A stretch of DNA of 36,458 nt from Weissella kandleri. GTDB taxonomy: Bacteria > Bacillota > Bacilli > Lactobacillales > Lactobacillaceae. Of this stretch, positions 14,883 through 24,797 are shown one piece after another (the first letter of the stretch is position 1; every line of letters begins with the position of its first letter). The stretch covers positions 59,065 through 95,522 of the forward strand of contig NZ_JQBP01000004.1 of assembly GCF_001438705.1 (NCBI RefSeq), given 5' to 3'. A program made the translations under genes and the position numbers. The notes beneath the pieces are model-generated. The model saw nothing but the letters and a program-made list of their open reading frames with translations. It searched no databases and was not told the origin of the DNA.

Positions 14883-16388
14883 ATGGAAGAATTAGTTTTA
14901 GGAGTGGACTTAGGAACCTCAGCAGTTAAAGTTTCAGCGGTTAATCGTCAGGGTAAAATTGTAGCACAACGCTCATTTGATTATCCGTTATCACAGCCCC
15001 ACCCAGGATTTTCTGAACAAAATCCCGAAGATTGGGTAAATGGTACAACGGTCGCAATTGTGGAACTAATTTTAAAAGATGGTATTTCAGCGGATGCTGT
15101 TAAGGGAATTTCATATTCTGGGCAGATGCACGGGCTGGTCTTATTAGATCATAATAAGCAAGTGTTACGGCCAGCCATTTTGTGGAATGATACACGGACA
15201 AGTCAACAAACGCAAGAAATCTCCGATCAAATGGGGGATGACTTTATTGAAATTACCCGTAATCGGTCCCTGGAAGGCTTCACTTTGCCCAAGATACTCT
15301 GGGTTAAAGAAAATGAACCTCAAATTTTTGAAGCAGCTGAAACATTTGTAACGCCAAAAGATTATTTGCGGTACCGGATGACAGGTCAATTAGAAATGGA
15401 GATTTCTGATGCAGCAGGGACGGTAATGTTGGACGTTGAAAAAGGGCAATGGTCTACTGCAATTCAACAAGCTTTTGAATTGCCTGCCTCGTTTTTCCCA
15501 CCCATTATTCAGGGCATTCAATCAGCGGGGCATATTTCAGAATCATATGCTCTCTTTTCAGGCTTAAGTACGGCAACGGAAGTCTTTGGAGGAGCCGCCG
15601 ATAATGCGGCCGGCGCTATCGGATCGGCTATTTTAAAGCCAAATATGGTCTGGTCTTCAATTGGGACCTCAGGGGTCGTCTTAAAATATGAAGCGAATGC
15701 TGAGGTTAATTATCACGGAAAAATTCATTTTTTCAATCATGCTATCCCCAATAAGTATTATTCGATGGGTGTGACCTTAGCAGCTGGGCATTCATTAAAT
15801 TGGTTTAAACGGTCCTTTGCTCCTGCTGAAGATTTTACAGAATTAGTTGCGAGCGCTGAGCAATCAACAATTGGAGCACATGGATTATTATTTACACCGT
15901 ATATTGTAGGGGAACGAACGCCATATGCCGACGGGGATATTCGTGGATCATGGTTAGGAATTGATTCCATGCATCAACGTGCGGACTTTGTGCGCTCGGT
16001 ACTAGAAGGCATTATTTTTTCATTTAAAGATATTTTTGCCATCTATGAAGATGCTGGAGCTCAATTTGATACGGTGATTGCTTCGGGGGGTGGCGCTAAA
16101 TCAGCCCTTTGGTTGCAAATTCAAGCGGATATTTTTAATAAAAAGGTAGTTGTTTTAGAAAATGAGCAAGGTCCTGGAATGGGAGCGGCTATTTTAGCAG
16201 CTGTTGGTCTTGGTTGGTTTGAGAGCGTTGAGCAAGCAGCTCAGGCATTTGCTAGCTTTGGTCAAGTTTATGAGCCTAAGGCCGAGAATGTTGAGAAGTA
16301 CGCCCAAGTTTATCAAATGTATCGGCAAGTTTATACCCAGACGGTTGATATCAGTCATCAGTTGTTAGCATATCGGCGGCAAGGATAA
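14883..16388 (+). CDS. xylB: Xylulokinase
   Basis: 501 residues, the usual length of FGGY kinases. The N-terminal phosphate motif is [25 protein letters not shown] with [11 protein letters not shown] is the signature of xylulokinases rather than glycerol or gluconate kinases. The ATPase-side motifs are [22 protein letters not shown] and [19 protein letters not shown]. It phosphorylates D-xylulose to xylulose 5-phosphate, the phosphoketolase substrate. No xylose isomerase or transporter gene is adjacent, so it stands apart from a usual xylAB unit. ATG 14883 follows TAGGAGTAAAGG. Transcription may depend on reading through the hairpin at 14812-14848. Confidence 0.95.
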   Translation: MEELVLGVDLGTSAVKVSAVNRQGKIVAQRSFDYPLSQPHPGFSEQNPEDWVNGTTVAIVELILKDGISADAVKGISYSGQMHGLVLLDHNKQVLRPAILWNDTRTSQQTQEISDQMGDDFIEITRNRSLEGFTLPKILWVKENEPQIFEAAETFVTPKDYLRYRMTGQLEMEISDAAGTVMLDVEKGQWSTAIQQAFELPASFFPPIIQGIQSAGHISESYALFSGLSTATEVFGGAADNAAGAIGSAILKPNMVWSSIGTSGVVLKYEANAEVNYHGKIHFFNHAIPNKYYSMGVTLAAGHSLNWFKRSFAPAEDFTELVASAEQSTIGAHGLLFTPYIVGERTPYADGDIRGSWLGIDSMHQRADFVRSVLEGIIFSFKDIFAIYEDAGAQFDTVIASGGGAKSALWLQIQADIFNKKVVVLENEQGPGMGAAILAAVGLGWFESVEQAAQAFASFGQVYEPKAENVEKYAQVYQMYRQVYTQTVDISHQLLAYRRQG

Positions 16389-16463
16389 TTGTTCTTCTAA
16401 TTGGAAGAAAAAATTTTGTCAGGTTTTATGTGGGGATGATTGAATTAAAGGAGTTGTAAAGCG

Positions 16464-17161
16464 ATGTTAATTGATGCGCATTGTCATAATGATCGAACAG
16501 GTTTACTGAATTTTCAAAAAAATTATCAGATTCAAGCTATCGTTAATTGCGACAGTGTTGCGGAGTGGAACGTTAATCAAGCATGGTTAAACCGTCAGGA
16601 ACATGATGCCAACAGTTCATTGTTATCGGCTGAAATTCATCCTTGGAAGTGGACCAGGTAAAGTTTGAAACCATGAGACCGTATTTGTTGCAAGCATCGA
16701 TTGTGGGTGAAATTGGTTTAGATACGGTCTGGACTAAAATTACATTAGCGCAACAACTACCTGTTTTAATTCAGCAGCTTGAGTTTGCGCGGCAGAATCA
16801 AAAGCCCGTAATTTTGCACACGGAGGGGACAGAACGATTAATGTTTGAAATTATCAAAGCGTATCCGGATTTAAAGTTCTTAGTACATTGGTATTCTGAT
16901 GCGGAGTCTATTGATGAATATATTCAGGCTGGGTGTTTGTTTTCAATTGGGATTGATTTAATGGGGAATGCGGTTAGCACTGCAATTGTTAAAAAAGCCC
17001 CCGTTGAGCAACTGCTCATTGAAAGCGATGGCATAGACAGCATTGAGTGGACTTATGCTGGGCAGAAGGCCTCCTTTGATCAATACCTTACCTTATTAAA
17101 ACAGAATATGGATATCATTGCCCAAATGAAACAGATGCCTGTTGCCATTTTTGAAAAATAA
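16464..17161 (+). pseudogene. TatD-like metal-dependent hydrolase, frameshifted
   Basis: The gene is split by a single frameshift near 16647. The first part (16464-16661) begins MLIDAHCHND with the HxH metal motif and runs to SAEIHPW. The family sequence continues in another frame from about 16649 (VDQVKFETMRPY) to 17161. Read together the product would be about 231 residues and would keep all expected metal ligands: HCH, Glu in VGEIGLD, His in VILHTEG, His in FLVHWYSD and Asp in LIESDG. One missing base after CCT-TGG-AA explains the break, and no slippery heptamer is visible. Because nothing else is damaged, this is either a recent mutation or a sequence error. Ribosome site AAAGGAG precedes the first ATG. 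TatD proteins are nucleases or amidohydrolases; the substrate is unknown. Confidence 0.82.
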
Positions 17162-17376
17162 AAATTGAATTATTAGCATGAAACTGGAAAGGTTAAAAGG
17201 CATAATAAAATCTTTCTTTTTTGATTGGTGGGAACCTATGAACTAGTGCGATAATTAAATTTAGAAATTGGCGAAAGAATTCGTAATTTCGTGATAAAAT
17301 GAAACTTGAATGTTAAAAAATCAAGACCAGGTTAAAAATCATGCGTCCTGGGCATAAGATAATTAGAGGAATCAAG

Positions 17377-17763
17377 ATGGCAAAAAAAGACGAAAAGGTT
17401 AATGCTGAAGAATTTTTAGCAATGTTACTGCAATATAGCCGTGATGGACATTATAATCATATTAATTTTAGTGTGCGCTTGAACCGCAATCCAGCCTATA
17501 CGCGGCAGGTTTTAAACGTTACTTTGAAGCGGACGTCGAAAAAATATGGGAACGATGAACGAGCTTATACTTCAATGACGGCTGAAGCAGGGAAGCAAAT
17601 TTTGGCATTAATTAATCGTTTGAAAGAGGCCATGTTTGCGGATAGTGCGGAAAAGATCATCTGGGAGACAGCTCTTTTGGCCCGACATGAACAAGAATTT
17701 GGTTATCGCCAAATTCGGGAGCGCGACCAATATAATAACTTAGAATTTGAATTATTACTATAA
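17377..17763 (+). CDS. Hypothetical protein, 128 residues
   Basis: I do not recognise a family. ATG 17377 (MAKKDEKVNAEEFL) is preferred to an in-frame ATG at 17341 because AGAGG lies just before it. The protein is soluble, with charged helical ends (LINRLKEAMFADSAEKIIWE, LLARHEQEFGYRQIRERDQY) and a basic middle (NVTLKRTSKKYG). No signal peptide, membrane segment or catalytic motif is visible. The next gene, a small membrane protein, starts about 30 bp after its stop, so the two probably form an operon that ends at the terminator at 18124. Confidence 0.7.
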   Translation: MAKKDEKVNAEEFLAMLLQYSRDGHYNHINFSVRLNRNPAYTRQVLNVTLKRTSKKYGNDERAYTSMTAEAGKQILALINRLKEAMFADSAEKIIWETALLARHEQEFGYRQIRERDQYNNLEFELLL

Positions 17764-17794
17764 TGAAAGAAATTTTTTAGAGTTAAGGAGAACA

Positions 17795-18118
17795 ATGATG
17801 CATAACCCCATTCATAAAAGTATTTTGCGGCGTAGTTTAGAAAATATCGCTTCAATTTTATTAATGATTGTGATGGTGTTTTTTGCAGCGTTGGCCCTGA
17901 CAGCCTTAATTATTTTTGTCGAAGAAGTCATTATTTTCATTGTTAAAGGGCGTTTAATTAACACATATACAAATGTATATGGTAATGCGGTCGGTGTCGT
18001 GGGTTGGCATTTCTTAATCGTCTTTTTCATTGTGGCCTATTGGTCTTTGCTTGATGTTTTTCATCCTCTTGTGTATAAAGGCGAATACGATATTGCGCAA
18101 TATTTAAAAAATAATTAA
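17795..18118 (+). CDS. Small membrane protein, 107 residues, function unknown
   Basis: Start at ATG 17795 or the next ATG 17798, both just after AAGGAG; an earlier ATG at 17747 overlaps the preceding gene and has no ribosome site. There are two to three predicted membrane segments: a long hydrophobic stretch from about residue 18 to 50 (IASILLMIVMVFFAALAL, then IIFVEEVIIFIV), and a second around 70-90 (VVGWHFLIVFFIVAYW). The C-terminus is polar. The family is not recognised. It lies downstream of the 128-residue orphan and is followed by a terminator. Confidence 0.7.
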   Translation: MMHNPIHKSILRRSLENIASILLMIVMVFFAALALTALIIFVEEVIIFIVKGRLINTYTNVYGNAVGVVGWHFLIVFFIVAYWSLLDVFHPLVYKGEYDIAQYLKNN

Positions 18119-18123
18119 TTAAG

Positions 18124-18159
18124 CTACTAATTCTGTGAAGACAGTCTTAGTAGTTTTTT
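18124..18159 (+). terminator. Terminator before uvrA
   Basis: CTACTAA (18124-18130) pairs with TTAGTAG (18147-18153), enclosing CTGT/ACAG (18133-18136 and 18141-18144), followed by six T. Confidence 0.85.
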
Positions 18160-18272
18160 GTTTGATCGTATTTAACTATTTTGAATAAAAGCGCAATATT
18201 TAAAAATAGTTAGAAGAAGGTTTAGTCTAAACTGGATTGTTTTGGATTAAAGCGAATAATAATTAGGTTTCA

Positions 18273-18300
18273 TTTAACTTTTGGTAAAATTTGCTATAAT
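18273..18300 (+). promoter_or_regulatory. Promoter of uvrA
   Basis: An extended -10 TGCTATAAT (18292-18300) with a weak -35 TTTAAC (18273-18278) 16 bp upstream. No obvious LexA box (CGAAC-N4-GTTCG) is visible in the 150 bp before the gene. Confidence 0.7.
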
Positions 18301-18332
18301 ATGAATATATAAGAAAAGGAAGAGGTGTAAAT

Positions 18333-21185
18333 ATGGTCAGTGAATGGATTACAATTCATGGAGCAAGGACTCATAATTTAAAGAATGTCGACGTCAAAAT
18401 CCCGCGCGATAAATTCGTGGTCATGACTGGTCTTTCAGGCTCGGGGAAAAGTTCGCTGGCCTTTGACACTTTATATGCGGAAGGGCAACGAAGATATGTA
18501 GAGAGTCTGTCATCGTATGCTCGCCAATTTTTGGGTCAAGCGGATAAGCCCGACGTTGATTCGATTGATGGCTTGAGCCCAGCGATTTCGATTGACCAGA
18601 AGACGACTTCTAAAAACCCCCGGTCAACTGTGGGGACGGTGACTGAAATCAATGATTATTATCGGCTGTTATATGCGCGAGTAGGTCAGCCAGATGCGCC
18701 GGCGGATGGAACGATTATTAAACCTTCGATTGATCAAATGTTAAATGTTTTAAATGATGAACTGGCAGAAGGTAGCAAATTACAAATTTTGGCACCAGTG
18801 ATTCGACATAAGCGTGGTTCACATGCTTCGATTTTTGAACGGATTCAAAAGGAAGGGTATATCCGAATCTTAGTTGACGGTGAAATGCATGATGTTTCCG
18901 ATGATTTGAAATTAGATAAAAATAAATATCATGATATTTCAATTGTTGTTGATCGGATTGTACTACGCGAATCATCACGGACGCGTCTCTTTGAATCATT
19001 TGAAGCGTCATTGAAATTAGCGGATGGCGTAGTCGGAGTGGCCGTAGTAGATGGACTGACCTTGCAATTTTCTGATCATTATACTGGAGCCTTAAAAGAA
19101 TTTGGGGTTGGGAAGCTGAGCCCTGCGCTATTTTCATTTAATGCCCCCATGGGAGCGTGTGAAATTTGTGGCGGTTTAGGGGTCAAAGTTGAAGTTGATT
19201 TGGACTTAGTTGTACCAGATCAGACCTTAACCTTGGAGCAAGGTGCGATTGCAGCATGGAATCCAATCTCTTCAAAGTATTATCCTGAGATGCTTCGGCA
19301 ATTTGCCGAACAATATGATATTCCCATGGATGTTCCATATCGGGATTTGACCAATCAACAAAAAGAATTGGTACTATCCGGGGCCGGTGAAAAGACCTTC
19401 CATTTCCATTATCAAAATGATTTTGGAGGCGTACGAGACATTGACACCGAATTTGAAGGCGTTATCAATAATATTAACCGACGTTATAAAGAGTCATCTT
19501 CAGATTTCACCCGGGAAGTTATGCGGCAATACATGACTGCTTTACCATGTAATGCTTGTCATGGTTACCGTTTAAATCCGGGGGCCTTATCTGTCAAAAT
19601 CAATGGCAAACATATTGGACAAGTCTCTGAATTGCCGATTGATGAAGAGTTAGCCTTTTTTGAAAAGGTTGATTTTGGTGAACAGGATGCCGAAATTGCG
19701 CGTCCCATTTTAAAAGAAATTAAAGATCGGTTGAGCTTTTTAAAAAATGTGGGCTTAGATTATTTAACATTGTCTCGTTCAGCACGGACACTTTCCGGTG
19801 GTGAAGCGCAACGGATTCGCTTAGCCACACAGATTGGGTCGAATTTATCAGGGGTGATGTATGTTTTAGACGAGCCTTCAATTGGGTTACATCAGCGCGA
19901 CAATAATCGTCTAATCGCATCATTAAATCAAATGCGTGATTTGGGAAATACACTTATTGTGGTTGAACATGATGAAGATACCATGTTGGCAGCGGATTAT
20001 TTGATTGATGTGGGACCCGGTGCAGGTGAACATGGTGGTGAAATCATGGCCTATGGAACTCCTGATGAAGTGCGCCATAATCCCAATTCATTGACAGGAA
20101 AGTATCTAAATGGTGAGAAATTTATCCCTGTTCCAAAAATGCGACGTTCAGGGAATGGTAAGTTCTTAACGGTGAAGGGTGCTACGGAGAATAATTTAAA
20201 AAATATTGATGTTGATATTCCATTGGGGACGTTTACCACGGTTACAGGGGTTTCTGGTTCTGGAAAGTCATCCTTGGTCAATGCGGTTTTGAAGAAGGCG
20301 CTTAAACGAGAAATTAATCGGAACACTGAAAAACCTGGCGCCTATAAAGAATTAATCGGTTGGGAACAACTTGATAAAATCGTTGATATTGATCAAAGCC
20401 CAATTGGACGGACTCCACGGTCTAATCCAGCGACTTATACGGGCGTTTTTGATGATATTCGTGAACTATTCGCGCAAACAAATGAAGCTAAAATGCGGGG
20501 GTATAAGAAGGGGCGTTTCTCATTTAACACCAAAGGGGGACGTTGTGAAGCATGTAAGGGTGATGGTGTCATTAAAATTGAAATGAACTTTTTGCCAGAT
20601 GTCTATGTTAATTGTGAAGTTTGTGGTGGAACTCGCTTTAATTCTGAGACTTTAGAAGTTACGTACCGTGGCTTAAATATTGCGGAAGTCTTAGATTTAA
20701 CGGCTGAACAAGCTTTGGACTTCTTCAATGCTATTCCTAAAATTCGGCGGAAGCTTCAAACGATTGTGGATGTTGGATTGGGATACGTTCAATTAGGTCA
20801 AGCAGCTACCACGCTTTCTGGTGGTGAAGCGCAACGTATGAAGTTGGCTTCCGAATTGCAACGACGTTCAACGGGAAAGACGATTTATATTCTTGATGAG
20901 CCAACAACTGGTTTGCACGTGGATGACATCTCCCGTTTGTTGGCAGTGTTACAGCGCTTAGTGGATAGTGGGAATACGGTCTTAGTGATTGAACACAATC
21001 TGGATGTGATTAAAACGGCGGATTGGGTGATTGATTTAGGACCAGAAGGTGGTCAAGGTGGTGGTAAAATTTTGGTGGCCGGAACCCCAGAAAAAATCGC
21101 TAAGACGAAAAAGTCATATACGGGACAATACTTAGGACCGTTGATGAAACGTGATTTAAAGCGAGCCCAACAAACTGATAAGTAG
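18333..21185 (+). CDS. uvrA: Excinuclease ABC subunit A
   Basis: 950 residues, full length. It is the damage-recognition ATPase of nucleotide excision repair. Two ABC modules are visible: Walker [10 protein letters not shown] near residue 33 and GVSGSGKSS near 640, signature LSGGEAQR in both halves, and Walker [10 protein letters not shown] and LDEPTTGLH. Zinc-binding CxxC pairs occur as CEICGG, CNACHG, CEACKG and CEVCGG; the last two form the DNA-binding zinc module essential for damage recognition. ATG 18333 follows GGAAGAGG. uvrB is not directly upstream here, unlike in many Firmicutes. The gene has its own promoter and is probably monocistronic. Confidence 0.98.
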   Translation: MVSEWITIHGARTHNLKNVDVKIPRDKFVVMTGLSGSGKSSLAFDTLYAEGQRRYVESLSSYARQFLGQADKPDVDSIDGLSPAISIDQKTTSKNPRSTVGTVTEINDYYRLLYARVGQPDAPADGTIIKPSIDQMLNVLNDELAEGSKLQILAPVIRHKRGSHASIFERIQKEGYIRILVDGEMHDVSDDLKLDKNKYHDISIVVDRIVLRESSRTRLFESFEASLKLADGVVGVAVVDGLTLQFSDHYTGALKEFGVGKLSPALFSFNAPMGACEICGGLGVKVEVDLDLVVPDQTLTLEQGAIAAWNPISSKYYPEMLRQFAEQYDIPMDVPYRDLTNQQKELVLSGAGEKTFHFHYQNDFGGVRDIDTEFEGVINNINRRYKESSSDFTREVMRQYMTALPCNACHGYRLNPGALSVKINGKHIGQVSELPIDEELAFFEKVDFGEQDAEIARPILKEIKDRLSFLKNVGLDYLTLSRSARTLSGGEAQRIRLATQIGSNLSGVMYVLDEPSIGLHQRDNNRLIASLNQMRDLGNTLIVVEHDEDTMLAADYLIDVGPGAGEHGGEIMAYGTPDEVRHNPNSLTGKYLNGEKFIPVPKMRRSGNGKFLTVKGATENNLKNIDVDIPLGTFTTVTGVSGSGKSSLVNAVLKKALKREINRNTEKPGAYKELIGWEQLDKIVDIDQSPIGRTPRSNPATYTGVFDDIRELFAQTNEAKMRGYKKGRFSFNTKGGRCEACKGDGVIKIEMNFLPDVYVNCEVCGGTRFNSETLEVTYRGLNIAEVLDLTAEQALDFFNAIPKIRRKLQTIVDVGLGYVQLGQAATTLSGGEAQRMKLASELQRRSTGKTIYILDEPTTGLHVDDISRLLAVLQRLVDSGNTVLVIEHNLDVIKTADWVIDLGPEGGQGGGKILVAGTPEKIAKTKKSYTGQYLGPLMKRDLKRAQQTDK

Positions 21186-21194
21186 GAGCTTAGC

Positions 21195-21223
21195 TTGATA
21201 AAAAGGCGCTTTAGGTGTATACT
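21195..21223 (+). promoter_or_regulatory. Promoter of the 38-codon gene
   Basis: TTGATA (21195-21200), 17 bp, TATACT (21218-21223). It begins right after the uvrA stop and gives a leader of about 80 nt containing GGTT...GAACC pairing. Confidence 0.7.
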
Positions 21224-21308
21224 TACTACTTGTAAGTAAAGGATTGCTAGGTTTGTTTTTGGAACCCGTCCCTTTTTGCTTAAATTTAAACAAATAGGAG
21301 ATCTAATT

Positions 21309-21425
21309 ATGACAGAAAGAATGGATGTTGCGAGTGCACGGCGGAAGATGCGTAGCCCAAATATTAAAACTCGGAAGCGAGCTTTAAAAGCTTTGCATGA
21401 TGCGCGGAAACAAAGTCGCAAGTAA
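21309..21425 (+). CDS. Small basic protein, 38 residues (putative metal homeostasis protein family)
   Basis: ATG 21309 follows AATAGGAG and encodes 38 residues starting MTERMDVASARRKMRSPNIK and ending in SRK. It is strongly basic and helical. I recall very similar ~40-residue proteins of lactobacilli with an N-terminal A(Y/R)RRMKSPNIKTRKRAL pattern annotated as putative metal homeostasis proteins; this is a memory-based match. It has its own promoter (21195) and terminator (21511), so it is a genuine independent transcript, not a uvrA remnant. Two manganese transporters lie within 10 kb, which fits a metal-related role but does not prove it. Confidence 0.75.
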   Translation: MTERMDVASARRKMRSPNIKTRKRALKALHDARKQSRK

Positions 21426-21510
21426 TTAAAAACACTAAGCATCGGAAATGTTGGGCTAAGAACAGTGATTGCTAGTTGTTGATATTTTTACTTTTGATGC
21501 TTAAAAACAT

Positions 21511-21544
21511 AAAAGGTTCGTGGCATGAGCTACGGCCTTTTTTT
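21511..21544 (+). terminator. Terminator of the 38-codon gene
   Basis: AAAAGG with CGTGGC pairs with GCTACG and CCTTTT around ATGA, followed by a T run. Confidence 0.8.
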
Positions 21545-21574
21545 GTGGAATTTTTGATGAAAAAAATCAATAGG

Positions 21575-21602
21575 TTGCAATTAAAATTAAACTTGTTATG
21601 AT
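21575..21602 (+). promoter_or_regulatory. Promoter of the KimA-like gene
   Basis: TTGCAA (21575-21580), 16 bp, TATGAT (21597-21602) with an extended TGT. The leader of about 148 nt up to 21755 contains repeated AAGCTTA-type segments. I see no match to the conserved cores of the ydaO c-di-AMP riboswitch. Confidence 0.6.
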
Positions 21603-21755
21603 AAGGGAGCCTTAATTTTTAAGCTTAGCTTTTTTATAAAATTTTAGTTCGAAAATATGTTCTGGAATCTCATAGACAAAGCAATGTAAAAAGACTACAA
21701 TAACAAGCTGTAAGCTTAGGAATGATATAGAATATGGAAACAAGGAGATGGAATT

Positions 21756-23588
21756 ATGTGGCGCTATTTGAAGCGTTTATTGATTGGGAAACCATTAAAA
21801 ACTTTAGATGAAGGTTCGCAGCATTTAAGTCGGGGGAAAGCCTTGGCGTTATTGTCGTCAGACGCGCTATCATCAGTCGCATATGGAACTGAGCAAATTA
21901 CCACAGCATTAATTGCGGTGGGGTCGGTTGCTTTGTGGTTGCAAATTCCTATCGCCTTGTTAGTACTAGTACTATTAGGGGCAATTACACTATCATATCG
22001 GCAAATTATTCATGCCTATCCATCGGGTGGAGGTGCTTATTTAGTTACCTCTAAAAATTGGGGCCAAACGCCCGGCTTAGTGGCGGGTGGTTCGCTTTTA
22101 GTTGATTATATGTTAACGGTGGCGGTTTCAGTAACTTCTGGAACGGCTGCGATTACGTCGGCTATTCCGGGAGTTCATAAATATTCAGTGCCAATTGCGG
22201 TGTTGTTAGTATTATTGTTGACGGGGATTAATCTACGAGGCGTTCGCGAATCGGCGAGCTTTTTGACCATCCCCGTGTATGCTTTCATTTTAATGATGAT
22301 GGGGATGATTGCCTATGGTCTCTACAATATTGCGACAGGGAATGTTGATTTCCAAGCGCCATCAGCGGTTGGAACAAGTTTTAGTGGCTTATCATTAGTT
22401 TTGGTCATGCGGGCTTTCTCTAGTGGTTCTTCTTCATTGACCGGAGTTGAAGCCATTTCCAATGCAGTGCCTAATTTTAAGGAACCCAAAGCTAATAATG
22501 CTGCTAAAACTTTGGTCATGATGGCTGTCATTTTGGCCGTCTTCTTTGGTGGTGTGACCTTCTTGTCATACTGGTTAGGAATTCGACCAAGCAATGAAGA
22601 GACCGTTTTGGCACAAATTGCCGAAGGAGTCTTTGGTCACGGAACGCTGTATTATATTTTCCAAATTTCAACAGCTGCTATTTTAGCGGTGGCTGCTAAT
22701 ACCGGATTTTCAGCCTTTCCACAATTAGCTTTTAATCTGGCTAAAGATAAATTTATGCCCCATATTTATTTAGACAAAGGGGATCGATTAGGCTACTCGA
22801 ATGGAATCATTTCTTTGGCATTAGGTTCAATTGTGCTTATTATGATTTTTAAAGGGTCAACGGAAGCTCTAATTCCCTTGTATGCCGTGGGGGTCTTCGT
22901 ACCATTTACCCTGTCACAATCAGGGATGATTATTCACTGGTGGCGTGAACGTGAGGGACACTGGATCGCTAAAGCCGTGATTAATTTCATTGGAGCAGCA
23001 ATTTCAGCAATTTTGGTTCTGACATTGTTTGCTTTGCGCTTTACAAATGTTTGGCCGTACTTAGTGATTATGCCAGTCTTGTTGTATATTTTCTTTACCA
23101 TTCGCGGACACTATCGTAAAATTGGGAAACAATTACGGGTCTTATCTAAGGAGCCGATTAAACGGCATCATTATGATGGCGCCGATGTTTTAATTTTAGT
23201 TTCTAATTTAACTAAAGTCACCGCTGAGGCCGTTGACTACGCGAAATCAATTGGGGATAATGTCATGGCTTTGCATGTTTCATTTGATTCAAATCCCGAA
23301 CGTGAGCAACGCTTGAGTAATGAATTTAAGCGAGAATTCCCGGACGTACGTTATGTGGATGTACACACATCATATCGTTCGATTACGGTTCCCGCATTGC
23401 GTTTCGTGGATGAACTTTCACGGGGGTCCAAAGAGCGTAATCGGTCGTTAACGGTCTTAATTCCGCAATTTATTCCGCATGCTTCATGGCAAAATGCCTT
23501 GCATAACCAAAATAGTTTACGTTTGAAGGCTGCGTTGGCCACACGTGATGTTACAGTTGCCACATATTATTTCCATTTAGCTGAGTAA
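21756..23588 (+). CDS. kimA: KimA-type high-affinity potassium importer (APC/KUP-like permease)
   Basis: 610 residues: about 12 membrane helices followed by a cytoplasmic domain of about 150 residues with a universal-stress-like fold (GADVLILVSNLTKVTAEAVDYA). The N-terminus (LKRLLIGKPLKT, ALLSSDALSSVAYGTEQI, SYRQIIHAYPSGGGAY, GGSLLVDYMLTVAVS) aligns closely with Bacillus subtilis KimA, formerly YdaO. Asp36, Tyr43, Asp117 and Thr121 fall at the same numbers as residues I recall being linked to potassium coordination there. KimA imports K+ with H+ and is inhibited by c-di-AMP through its cytoplasmic domain. A generic amino-acid permease annotation is the alternative. ATG 21756 follows AAGGAGATGG; a terminator follows at 23611. 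Confidence 0.9.
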   Translation: MWRYLKRLLIGKPLKTLDEGSQHLSRGKALALLSSDALSSVAYGTEQITTALIAVGSVALWLQIPIALLVLVLLGAITLSYRQIIHAYPSGGGAYLVTSKNWGQTPGLVAGGSLLVDYMLTVAVSVTSGTAAITSAIPGVHKYSVPIAVLLVLLLTGINLRGVRESASFLTIPVYAFILMMMGMIAYGLYNIATGNVDFQAPSAVGTSFSGLSLVLVMRAFSSGSSSLTGVEAISNAVPNFKEPKANNAAKTLVMMAVILAVFFGGVTFLSYWLGIRPSNEETVLAQIAEGVFGHGTLYYIFQISTAAILAVAANTGFSAFPQLAFNLAKDKFMPHIYLDKGDRLGYSNGIISLALGSIVLIMIFKGSTEALIPLYAVGVFVPFTLSQSGMIIHWWREREGHWIAKAVINFIGAAISAILVLTLFALRFTNVWPYLVIMPVLLYIFFTIRGHYRKIGKQLRVLSKEPIKRHHYDGADVLILVSNLTKVTAEAVDYAKSIGDNVMALHVSFDSNPEREQRLSNEFKREFPDVRYVDVHTSYRSITVPALRFVDELSRGSKERNRSLTVLIPQFIPHASWQNALHNQNSLRLKAALATRDVTVATYYFHLAE

Positions 23589-23610
23589 AAATTGATTATT
23601 GATTAATGAA

Positions 23611-23645
23611 GTGAGAGAAATTAAAAATGTTTCTCTCTCTTTTTT
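23611..23645 (+). terminator. Terminator of the KimA-like gene
   Basis: GAGAGAAA pairs with TTTCTCTC around a short AT loop, followed by six T. Confidence 0.85.
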
Positions 23646-23751
23646 GTTTATTTTTAAGAAACGGCGTAGTTGAACGAAGCTTTACAAAGGTTTAGCGAGA
23701 GTGGTAAGTTCAATTAATAGTTTGATTTAAGGAATACGAGAGGAGCACAAG

Positions 23752-24735
23752 ATGGATTATCGCATAGATAATGTACGTTACGTCATCGAAGAATTGCGTG
23801 AACAAGTGCATGAAGGTGAACTTTTTTCCTCGTTAGGGTTAGAAGTTAGGGCGGTGTTAGAAAGTTTGACGGTGGTACCGCGTCAACCGGTCAACTTGCC
23901 CAGTACAGATGATGAACAGGATGTTTGGCAAGCAGTTGACCAGTTTCAACAAGCATTGGATACTGATCCAACCCAAATCACAATAGTTTCTTTGAAGATG
24001 CTTTTGCCCGGCCTGCAATCAACTGATTTTGAATTACGAGAGCAGGCAGTCTTTAGCACACTAAATGAGTGGCTCCAAGAAGGATTGGCCAATGAAGAAT
24101 TACAAGCCTGGTTATTTGATTATTTGTTACAGGATGAAATTTTATTTGCTCATATTGACGAACCGCATAATCAAGCAGTCTTTGGTCGATCGTATGCTGT
24201 GCGTCTGTTGGCATCGGTTTTGATTGCGGCGAAACGGCAAAAGGTTAGTTATTTAAACTTGGAGCGGCGTGAACGTTTGGTGCAACAAGTGGCGGTCTAT
24301 GTTGCTTTTGAACAAGATGGGCGGGGATATTTAGAACCACAAGGCTGGGCCTTGGCATTTACCCACATTAGTCAGCTTTTAGATATGATTGTCGCTTTAG
24401 ATGAGATTGATCGCGCAGATAAAATTTTATTAGAAACAATTTTGATGGAAAGAATCAAGCAATTAAAAGATAGCTTAACAATGGGTGAATCAGGCAATAT
24501 TGCCCGGTATCTGATTAATTTGGCCAATTTAGATTCGATATATGAAAACTATCTTTTGACACAACTAAAGCAATGGCGTCCTGAAATGATGCGTGCTTTA
24601 CAAGAAAATGAATCACGCGCGGTGTGGGTGCAGCATTATAATCGATCACATTTGATGGGGGCCATTATTTTACAACGGACAGCGCCGGTCGCTATTCATG
24701 AATATTTGGAGCAAATTAGTGAATTTTTAGCTTGA
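23752..24735 (+). CDS. DUF2785 family protein
   Basis: 327 residues, soluble and helical. The central part carries the pattern of DUF2785: FGRSYAVRLLASVL, then VAVYVAFEQDGRGYLEPQGW and AFTHISQLLDMI, equivalent to the family's V..RSF, Y...E.D.RG...GW and H..D.L motifs. The domain fills roughly residues 90-325, and no catalytic function is established for the family. ATG 23752 follows AGAGGAG. The ddl coding region begins 62 bp after its stop with no terminator between, so the two may be co-transcribed. Confidence 0.8.
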   Translation: MDYRIDNVRYVIEELREQVHEGELFSSLGLEVRAVLESLTVVPRQPVNLPSTDDEQDVWQAVDQFQQALDTDPTQITIVSLKMLLPGLQSTDFELREQAVFSTLNEWLQEGLANEELQAWLFDYLLQDEILFAHIDEPHNQAVFGRSYAVRLLASVLIAAKRQKVSYLNLERRERLVQQVAVYVAFEQDGRGYLEPQGWALAFTHISQLLDMIVALDEIDRADKILLETILMERIKQLKDSLTMGESGNIARYLINLANLDSIYENYLLTQLKQWRPEMMRALQENESRAVWVQHYNRSHLMGAIILQRTAPVAIHEYLEQISEFLA

Positions 24736-24797
24736 GGACTATCCTAGGATTAGATATTAGGGTAAAATGTAATAAAAAATCGACAGGAGATTTGGAT

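Noticed and set aside
16643-17161. A separate gene starting at TTG 16643
   Set aside because: It has no ribosome site and continues the TatD-like protein begun at 16464; treated as one frameshifted gene.
21603-21755. c-di-AMP (ydaO) riboswitch in the kimA leader
   Set aside because: The conserved riboswitch segments could not be found by eye.
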